From contig JALVDQ010000031.1 in NCBI GenBank assembly GCA_027008885.1, positions 1 to 16,608 of the forward strand: 16,608 nucleotides of DNA. Direction: 5' to 3'. This document shows, in pieces, positions 16,060 to 16,608 of this stretch. Both the position numbers and the translations under genes were made by a program. This DNA is from Thiotrichaceae bacterium. Lineage in GTDB: Bacteria > Pseudomonadota > Gammaproteobacteria > Thiotrichales > Thiotrichaceae. Numbering within the stretch: the stretch's first letter is position 1; each line of letters starts with the position of its first letter. Below the pieces are notes generated by a model. It made no database searches, was not told the DNA's origin, and saw only the letters and a program-made list of their open reading frames with translations.

Positions 16060-16090
16060 ACCCATCCCCCCTGTTTTTATATATTTTTGG
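16060..16090 (-). repeat. CAGGGGGGATGGGT repeat, copy 7
   Basis: An exact 31-base inverted match to 13966-13996. It lies between the msrA 3' end and the corB start. Confidence 0.8.
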
Positions 16091-16123
16091 TTTCACTATG
16101 GTTATTTCCAGAGTAATCCATAA

Positions 16124-16608
16124 TTACCCAGATTCCGGCAGCACCCAGTCTGGTCGGGGATAATGGCAGGTATAACCATTGGGGATACGCTGCAAATAAT
16201 CCTGGTGCTCGGGTTCTGCCTCCCAGAAGGCGCCAACCGCAGAGACTTTGGTAACAACGGGGGCAGGCCACAAACCAGAGGCGTTTACATCGTCAATCGT
16301 TTTAAGCGCGATTTTTCTTTGTTCATCGGTGCAATAAAAAATCTCGGAACGATAGGAGCTGCCGCGATCATTGCCCTGGCGGTCAAGCGTGGTGGGATCA
16401 TGTATTTGAAAAAAGTAGCTGAGCAGTTTGCGGTAGCTGAGCACCTCATTATCAAATTCTATTTCAAGTGCTTCGGCATGATTTCCGTGATTGCGATAAG
16501 TCGCATTTGGAAGTGTTTCATCTCCAGTGTATCCCACCCGTGTCGTCACCACCCCGGGCATTTTGCGGATTAAATCCTGCATTCCCCAGAAACATCCACC
16601 AGCCAGAA
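16124..16608 (-). CDS. msrA: Peptide methionine sulfoxide reductase A (5' end outside window)
   Basis: MsrA reduces methionine-S-sulfoxide in proteins with thioredoxin. The visible 161 residues begin in the middle of the family start: the catalytic cysteine is in [11 protein letters not shown] (Cys codon at 16592-16594), so the ATG at 16582 is internal and the true start is beyond the right edge. Further family blocks are [20 protein letters not shown] (with TYRN where TYEQVC-like residues often occur), [28 protein letters not shown] and SSYRSEIFY. The C-terminal [13 protein letters not shown] carries a likely resolving cysteine. The gene is on the same strand as corB, 119 bases upstream of it, and separated from it by the repeat cluster at 16028-16090. 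Confidence 0.95.
   Translation of the reverse strand, partial: LAGGCFWGMQDLIRKMPGVVTTRVGYTGDETLPNATYRNHGNHAEALEIEFDNEVLSYRKLLSYFFQIHDPTTLDRQGNDRGSSYRSEIFYCTDEQRKIALKTIDDVNASGLWPAPVVTKVSAVGAFWEAEPEHQDYLQRIPNGYTCHYPRPDWVLPESG

Noticed and set aside
1..16608. tRNA, rRNA or riboswitch genes
   Set aside because: I looked in the gaps between genes and found no cloverleaf-like or conserved riboswitch pattern that I could support.

Overview
This window looks like chromosomal DNA of a gammaproteobacterium of moderate G+C content. The main evidence is the block leuC-leuD-leuB-asd-fimV-truA, an order seen in pseudomonads and many other gammaproteobacteria, together with an inner-membrane FimV/HubP-type protein. 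I cannot name the genus from sequence alone.

Layout. (1) Positions 1-3200 are accessory in character. A large leftward gene (1-1974) runs off the left edge. It encodes a membrane-anchored protein that I read as a degenerate CHAT (caspase-like) domain followed by a possible inactive STAND-type domain, the architecture of a bacterial conflict or immunity component. To its right is an A+T-rich BrnT/BrnA-like toxin-antitoxin operon (2244-2825) with a clear promoter and overlapping palindromic operator. Gene remnants, a broken copy of a dispersed repeat and a pair of imperfect direct repeats surround it. (2) Positions 3203-7760 carry leucine biosynthesis (leuC, leuD, leuB) and aspartate-semialdehyde dehydrogenase (asd). 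The leuD-leuB gap is filled with three kinds of small inverted-repeat element. A strong terminator follows asd. (3) Positions 8084-11921 hold fimV, with its own terminator, and truA. (4) Positions 11922-14076 hold a repeat-packed gap, radA on the minus strand, and a second repeat-packed gap. (5) Positions 14077-16608 hold, all on the minus strand, a Uma2-family nuclease-like gene, a corB/yfjD-type CBS membrane protein, and msrA, which is cut by the right edge.

The most distinctive feature outside the genes is a repeat family whose core is CAGGGGGGATGGGTA, usually preceded by an A/T run. There are seven copies in gaps between genes (5431, 5571, 11962, 12183, 13809, 13966, 16060). Two pairs face each other and bound small palindromic elements. 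Three copies sit beside tandem heptamers of AGGACAG/AAGACAG. One pair is identical over 31 nt in inverted orientation and brackets the Uma2-corB pair. A second repeat type, starting GTAGCCCGTATGAAGC, is often next to it.

Working together: LeuC/LeuD and LeuB catalyse the middle and later steps of leucine synthesis, and Asd feeds lysine, threonine, methionine and peptidoglycan precursors. FimV organises the cell pole and type IV pilus machinery, TruA modifies tRNA, RadA processes recombination intermediates, and MsrA repairs oxidised methionine. The interesting biology is in the accessory left end and in the repeats.
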